From an uncultured Anaerolineae bacterium (GTDB lineage Bacteria; Chloroflexota; Anaerolineae; Anaerolineales; Villigracilaceae), in NCBI GenBank assembly GCA_903854805.1, contig CAINXK010000262.1:1-9968 (forward strand): 9,968 nt of DNA, written 5' to 3'. Below, piece by piece: positions 5,554 to 9,968 of this stretch; position 1 is the stretch's first letter; every line of letters begins with the position of its first letter. The notes beneath the pieces were generated by a model that saw only the letters and a list, made by a program, of their open reading frames with translations, searched no databases and was not told where the DNA came from. The position numbers were made by a program, and so were the translations under genes.

Positions 5554-8500
5554 ATGTTTAAACACAAGTTTATTAATAGCCTGAATTCAATTTTCATCAT
5601 TGCTTCACTGCTTTTGGGAGGCATCACCGGCCAGGCGAGCGCGCAGAACATCCTGTTAACTCAGAAAAACAGCAATAACGCCAATCTTGCCCTGGCAGCA
5701 GATCCTTCCATCGTGCCCCACTACTTTGGGCCTTTTCCCAATTACGCCAACAGCCCCCTGACCCAGCCCGACGCGCAGGTGAATATCACCGGCAGCGGCA
5801 CGGGCGCCGAAGCCAGCGCCACCGTTGACCCGGCTACCGGCAGCATCTCTGCCATTGCCATCACGGCTCCTGGCAGCGGATACACGTCCGCGCCAACCGT
5901 CACGATCACCGGCTCGGGCAGCTCTGCCACAGCCAGTGCAGTGGTCGATTACTCCGGCGTGGTCAATGCCATCACCGTCGACTTGCCCGGCGCTGGCTAT
6001 AGCACTCCCGCTGTCACCATCACCGGTGGTGGTGCGACTTCAGATGCCACGGCCACCGCCACGGGCAGTGTCGACAGCCTCGCGCTCATAAGCGGAGGCA
6101 GCGGCTTCACCCTTCAGCCAATGGTCGAGATCAGCAAGCCAAATGACCCTGCCGGAACGCAGGCCACCGCATCCGCCACCATGAATGGTAGCGTGGTCGA
6201 TTCGGTTACGATAGTTGTGCCAGGCTCCGGCTACACCTCGGCCCCCACAGTCATCATCACCGATGGGTTGGGACCAAACTTTGGCGGCGGCAGCGGCGCA
6301 ACAGTCACTGCGACATTATCGATCACGGGCATCAGCTTAAACCCTAACTCCTTCGGTTCGGGCTACGTCTCTGCACCCATCGTCGATATCACAGACACAA
6401 CCGGCACTGGGGCAGGCGCTTCCGCCACAGCTACGATCACAACCTCGGGCGGCTCGATCACATCTTTGAGCCTCACCAACCCCGGCACTGGCTACCTGAC
6501 CCCCGGCATTAAGAAGTTCGTCGATACCCTGCCCGGTCTTACACCTGCGGGCGCAAACAACCTTGGTCAGTATATTCCGCTTGCCGTCGCAGATACCAGC
6601 ACCTATCCCGGCACAGATTACTACGAGATCGCCGTTGTACAATACCGCATGAAGATGCACTCTTCGCTGCCTCCAACCCTGCTGCGCGGCTATGTCCAGC
6701 TGGCTACCGGCGTTGTTCCTGGCGCGCATGTAAATCTCAGCAATGCCAACCTGAATGGACCAGATACTGCCATCAACGGCTATTTCGGCGTTGACCAGCC
6801 GCATTACCTGGGACCGACAATCATCGCCACCAAAGATCGCCCAGTTCGCATCCTTTTCCGCAACTTGCTCCCCACCGGCGTTAAAGGAGACCTATTCATC
6901 CCCGTCGATACCACCGTGATGGGCTCAGGTATGGGTCCTTTATCCAACATGCCTGCTCCAATGGATCAAGGCTCTGTCAACGATGAAGTCCGCAACCCGA
7001 TGTGCAACCAGGGCTTCAACGCGGGCAATCCAGACTTGTGCTATACCCAGAACCGCGCCACGCTTCACTTGCATGGTGGCATCACCCCCTGGATCAGCGA
7101 CGGAACTCCACACCAGTGGATCACACCCGCTGGTGAAAACACATCCTATCCCGAAGGTGTCAGCGTCAGTAATGTACCGGATATGCCCGATCCCGGTCCT
7201 GGCGCACAGACCTTCTTCTACACCAACCAGCAAAGCGCGCGCTTGATGTTTTACCACGATCATTCCTGGGGCATCACCCGCCTGAACGTCTATGCTGGCG
7301 AAGCCGCAGGCTACGTACTCACAGACGCTGCCGAAGCCGCGTTGATGGCTGGCCCGCTGGCTGGCCTGGGCTACGGCATCCCGCTCATTATTCAAGACAA
7401 GACCTTTGTGCCAGATGCAGCTCAGCTTGCACAAGAAGACCCCACCTGGAACACCAGCCTCTGGGGTGGCAAGGGCAGCCTATGGGTGCCGCATGTTATG
7501 ATGCCGGCTCAGAATCCAGGCTCCAGCACAGGACAAAGTGATTTCGGCCGCTGGATGTATGGCCCTTATTTCTGGCCACCCGCTACGCCCAAATTTGGCC
7601 CCATCGCCAATCCATACTTTGATCCAAACTGCGACTCCGAGGTTATCCTCCCGGATGGCAGCAACCAGTTCTGCGAACCGCCATTGATCCCTGGCGTCCC
7701 GAACGTATCGGTTGGCATGGAAGCCTTCAATGACACGCCTGTTGTCAATGGAACTGCCTACCCCACCACCACTCTGGATCCGAAATCCTACCGCTTCCGT
7801 ATTCTGAATGCCGCCAACGACCGCTTCTGGAACTTGCAATGGTACGTCGCTGACCCCAGAACAGGAACTTTGAGCGAAGTTGCCTTGAACCCCTCCGATC
7901 TGGAGATTGCCCAAACCAACCCGGATGTAGTCCCACAGCCCGACCTGGCCTTTAGCCCAGCCGGACCCGATTGGGTTCAGATCGGCACCGAAGGCGGCTT
8001 CCTACCGGCCCCGACGGTTATCTCCGGACACCAGCCAACCACCTGGATCACCAATCCAACCAGATTCGATGTCGGCAACGTTGACAAGCATTCGCTGCTG
8101 CTCGCTCCTGCCGAAAGAGGCGATGTCATCGTCGACTTCTCCAAGTACGCAGGCAAGACCCTGATCCTATACAATGACGCTCCCGCTGCCTTCCCCGCGC
8201 GCGTCGCAGGTTACGACTATTACACCGGTGACCCTGATATGACTGGTTCAGGTGGCGCTCCAACCACCCTGCCCGGTTATGGTCCCAACACTCGCACCAT
8301 CATGCAGGTCAAAATAGCCGCATCGACCCCTGCGCAAGCCTTCAATATGGCGCCCCTCAATGCCGCCTTCGCGCACCACCTCGATGCGAACGGAAAACCA
8401 GCTGGCGTGTTCGAATCTTCCGAAGACCCGATCGTCGTCGGTCAGGGCGCTTATAACTCTGCCTACGGCACTACTTTCCGCAACACGGCTCCCCGTGATG

Positions 8501-9968
8501 GATTTGCCAGAATCAACGACATGTCCCTGACCTTCAACACCCTGTTAAACGGGGCTTTAGGCGCAACGATGACAATGCCGTTTGAGAACAAGGGCATCCA
8601 CGACGAAATGAACTCAGCCGTCTTCGATGAATACGGCCGGATGAGCGCGAATATGGGGCTTGAAGCCCCTGGGGCCACACCTCTCACGCAGAACATCATC
8701 CTCTACCCATACATAAATCCGGCCTCCGAAATTATCAATGGGATCGAGCTGCCTTCTGGCAGCCTCAAAGTAACCCCCATCTCAACGGCTGCTGATGGAA
8801 CTCAAATCTGGAAGATCACGCACAACGGCGTGGATACCCATCCGCTCCACTTCCATTTGGCCAACGTGCAGGTGATCAACCGCGTCACATGGGATAACAT
8901 CATCATCAAGCCAGATCCAAACGAACTTGGCTGGAAGGACACAGTCAGGGTCAGCCCTCTCGAAGATACCATCGTAGCTCTGCGTCCGATCGTTCCAAAG
9001 AGTCCCTTCGGTTTGCCCGACAGTATCCGACCACTCAACCCCGCCATGCCGATTGGCGATGCATCGGGCTTCAACAACACGGATGCCCTTGGCAATCCAA
9101 TCACCCCCGGCATCACCAATCAAATGGTCAACTTCGGGTGGGAGTATGTCTGGCACTGCCACATCCTCGGCCATGAAGAAATGGATATGATGCGGCCGAT
9201 CAAGTTAAATGTGTCGCGTGCCCTGGCGGCTGCGCCTGTCCTGAGCGCATCGGGCGGCTCTGGAGCACCCATCAACCTTTCCTGGACCGATGGCACTCCG
9301 GTGGACTATCTCAATCCCACAACCTGGGGCGACCCAGCGGGTGAAATCGGCTATCAAATTGAACGAGCTGATGGCGCTGGCAATTTCGCGCCGATAGCAC
9401 AAGCGCTTGCCAATGCAACCAGCTTTAGCAATACAGGCTTGATCCCGGCCGAGACATATCATTATCGTGTCATAGCCTTCAACGCCGCAGGCAAAACGGT
9501 TTCCAATGAAGTTACCGTCCTTCCTCAATTCCCAGAAACACCAACTAATCTGTCAGCGACGGCGATCAGCGGAATTCAGGTGAATTTAGCCTGGACCGAC
9601 AACGCCATCAACGAAACAGGTTACCGCATCGAACGCGCAGAAGTTACCGCTGGAACCCCTGGTCCATTTGCTGGGATCGCCACGACCGGTATTAACAGCA
9701 GCACTTACAACGACCTGACGGCCGCGCCTCTGACGTCCTATGCATACCAGGTGTTCGCATTCAATCTAGTCGGCGATTCGCTGCTACCTTCCAACACTGC
9801 AACAGTCACGACACCTGATGTTGCACCCATAGCCCCAACTAACCTGGTTGCCACTCCAGTCAGCGCGAGCCAGATAGGCCTGACCTGGACCGATAACTCC
9901 AACAATGAGATCGGTTTCCGTGTTGAGCGCGCCACAGTGACGGGCGGAATTCCTGGAGCATTTACTCC
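5554..9968 (+). CDS. Large secreted multicopper oxidase, C-terminus beyond the window
   Basis: Open from ATG 5554 (AAGGAG six bases upstream) to the window end: 1471 complete codons and no stop. A signal peptide is likely (hydrophobic IFIIASLLLGGITG, cleavage near ASA-Q), so the enzyme acts outside the cytoplasm. After PHYFGPFPNYANSPLT (about 55-70) comes a repeat region (75-318), then the oxidase proper from about 319 to 1220. All four copper motifs are intact: HLHG (H505, H507), YHDH (H568, H570), HPLHFH (H1096, H1099, H1101) and HCHILGH with Met (H1201, C1202, H1203, H1207, M1212). Type 1, 2 and 3 sites should therefore form. Members of this fold oxidise Cu(I), other metals or organics with O2; the copper locus favours metal oxidation, but the substrate is not readable from sequence. 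Fibronectin type III-like modules follow from about 1228. It has its own copy C of the shared element and is probably transcribed separately. It greatly exceeds the roughly 500 aa of CueO-type oxidases. Confidence 0.93.
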   Translation, partial: MFKHKFINSLNSIFIIASLLLGGITGQASAQNILLTQKNSNNANLALAADPSIVPHYFGPFPNYANSPLTQPDAQVNITGSGTGAEASATVDPATGSISAIAITAPGSGYTSAPTVTITGSGSSATASAVVDYSGVVNAITVDLPGAGYSTPAVTITGGGATSDATATATGSVDSLALISGGSGFTLQPMVEISKPNDPAGTQATASATMNGSVVDSVTIVVPGSGYTSAPTVIITDGLGPNFGGGSGATVTATLSITGISLNPNSFGSGYVSAPIVDITDTTGTGAGASATATITTSGGSITSLSLTNPGTGYLTPGIKKFVDTLPGLTPAGANNLGQYIPLAVADTSTYPGTDYYEIAVVQYRMKMHSSLPPTLLRGYVQLATGVVPGAHVNLSNANLNGPDTAINGYFGVDQPHYLGPTIIATKDRPVRILFRNLLPTGVKGDLFIPVDTTVMGSGMGPLSNMPAPMDQGSVNDEVRNPMCNQGFNAGNPDLCYTQNRATLHLHGGITPWISDGTPHQWITPAGENTSYPEGVSVSNVPDMPDPGPGAQTFFYTNQQSARLMFYHDHSWGITRLNVYAGEAAGYVLTDAAEAALMAGPLAGLGYGIPLIIQDKTFVPDAAQLAQEDPTWNTSLWGGKGSLWVPHVMMPAQNPGSSTGQSDFGRWMYGPYFWPPATPKFGPIANPYFDPNCDSEVILPDGSNQFCEPPLIPGVPNVSVGMEAFNDTPVVNGTAYPTTTLDPKSYRFRILNAANDRFWNLQWYVADPRTGTLSEVALNPSDLEIAQTNPDVVPQPDLAFSPAGPDWVQIGTEGGFLPAPTVISGHQPTTWITNPTRFDVGNVDKHSLLLAPAERGDVIVDFSKYAGKTLILYNDAPAAFPARVAGYDYYTGDPDMTGSGGAPTTLPGYGPNTRTIMQVKIAASTPAQAFNMAPLNAAFAHHLDANGKPAGVFESSEDPIVVGQGAYNSAYGTTFRNTAPRDGFARINDMSLTFNTLLNGALGATMTMPFENKGIHDEMNSAVFDEYGRMSANMGLEAPGATPLTQNIILYPYINPASEIINGIELPSGSLKVTPISTAADGTQIWKITHNGVDTHPLHFHLANVQVINRVTWDNIIIKPDPNELGWKDTVRVSPLEDTIVALRPIVPKSPFGLPDSIRPLNPAMPIGDASGFNNTDALGNPITPGITNQMVNFGWEYVWHCHILGHEEMDMMRPIKLNVSRALAAAPVLSASGGSGAPINLSWTDGTPVDYLNPTTWGDPAGEIGYQIERADGAGNFAPIAQALANATSFSNTGLIPAETYHYRVIAFNAAGKTVSNEVTVLPQFPETPTNLSATAISGIQVNLAWTDNAINETGYRIERAEVTAGTPGPFAGIATTGINSSTYNDLTAAPLTSYAYQVFAFNLVGDSLLPSNTATVTTPDVAPIAPTNLVATPVSASQIGLTWTDNSNNEIGFRVERATVTGGIPGAFT
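5776..6507 (+). repeat. Tandem Gly-Tyr beta repeats inserted near the N-terminus of the oxidase
   Basis: About six imperfect units of roughly 35-45 residues occupy residues 75-318. Each has the pattern GxGY(T/S)xxPxVxITG, then a Gly/Ala/Thr-rich ATAxA stretch, then a V.sItv strand. Examples are GSGYTSAPTVTITG, GAGYSTPAVTITG, GSGYTSAPTVIITD and GSGYVSAPIVDITD. Such repeats are seen in secreted proteins of environmental bacteria and usually suggest a beta-rich stalk or adhesive surface. They lie between PNYANSPLT and KKFVDTLPGL, segments that I recall as close neighbours in related oxidases, so they look like an insertion. Function unknown. Confidence 0.75.
9235..9968 (+). repeat. Fibronectin type III-like repeats in the oxidase C-terminus
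   Basis: Three modules of about 100 residues start near residues 1228, 1329 and 1427; the third is cut by the window. Each carries a NLxWTD strand, then GYxIERA or GFRVERA, and ends with a YxYxVxAFN-like strand (YHYRVIAFN, YAYQVFAFN). Units two and three are closest to each other (LAWTDNAINETGYRIERA versus LTWTDNSNNEIGFRVERA), pointing to recent duplication. Such modules act as spacers or bind the cell surface or polymers. More units may lie to the right. Confidence 0.8.

Noticed and set aside
6337..9935. Several minus-strand and off-frame open frames inside the oxidase
   Set aside because: The + strand frame is continuous from 5554 to the window end with signal peptide, all copper motifs and FN3 modules; the others are shadows.

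Overview
This window is a copper-homeostasis locus. All four genes I can support lie on the + strand. They are a Cu(I)-exporting P-type ATPase (258-3668), a shortened transposase-like protein (4084-4932), a CopZ-type copper chaperone (5057-5272) and a very large secreted multicopper oxidase that runs off the right edge (5554-9968). The organism is bacterial. The style of the transposase-like protein (IS1182-type), of the oxidase (the PHYFGP start and the GxGYxxxPxVxI repeats) and of the ATPase tail suggests a Chloroflexota (Anaerolineae-like) genome. That placement rests on family resemblance from memory and is not proven by the window.

Layout: 1-257 is the copA leader. 258-3668 encodes CopA. 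3669-4083 is a 415-base gap with a candidate terminator. 4084-5272 holds the transposase-like gene and copZ in one probable transcription unit. 5273-5553 is the oxidase leader. 5554 to the end is the oxidase, still open at base 9968.

The most striking feature is a composite intergenic element of about 110-120 bp, present three times in the same orientation, once ahead of each transcription unit (1-116, 3916-4027, 5307-5425). Each copy has a GTAG-NNN-CTAC palindromic core. A T/A-rich stretch follows, and 64-66 bases after the core comes a box beginning ATTTACGGAT. Each copy closes with GTAAATT, exactly 30 bases after the start of ATTTAC. The two arms can form an 8-bp stem around a 24-nt loop in all three copies, and the base changes between copies keep the pairing. 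This looks like a shared cis-regulatory signal, either an operator or a structured leader RNA, of a local copper regulon.

No CsoR, CueR, CopY or CopRS-type regulator is visible. The only unexplained protein in the regulon resembles the N-terminal part of an IS1182-type transposase with the catalytic region lost. A domesticated DNA-binding role is therefore an attractive hypothesis, though unproven.

Functionally, CopZ would deliver cytosolic Cu(I) to CopA. CopA exports it and carries an unusual extracytoplasmic C-terminal extension. The secreted oxidase would then act on copper or another substrate outside the membrane.
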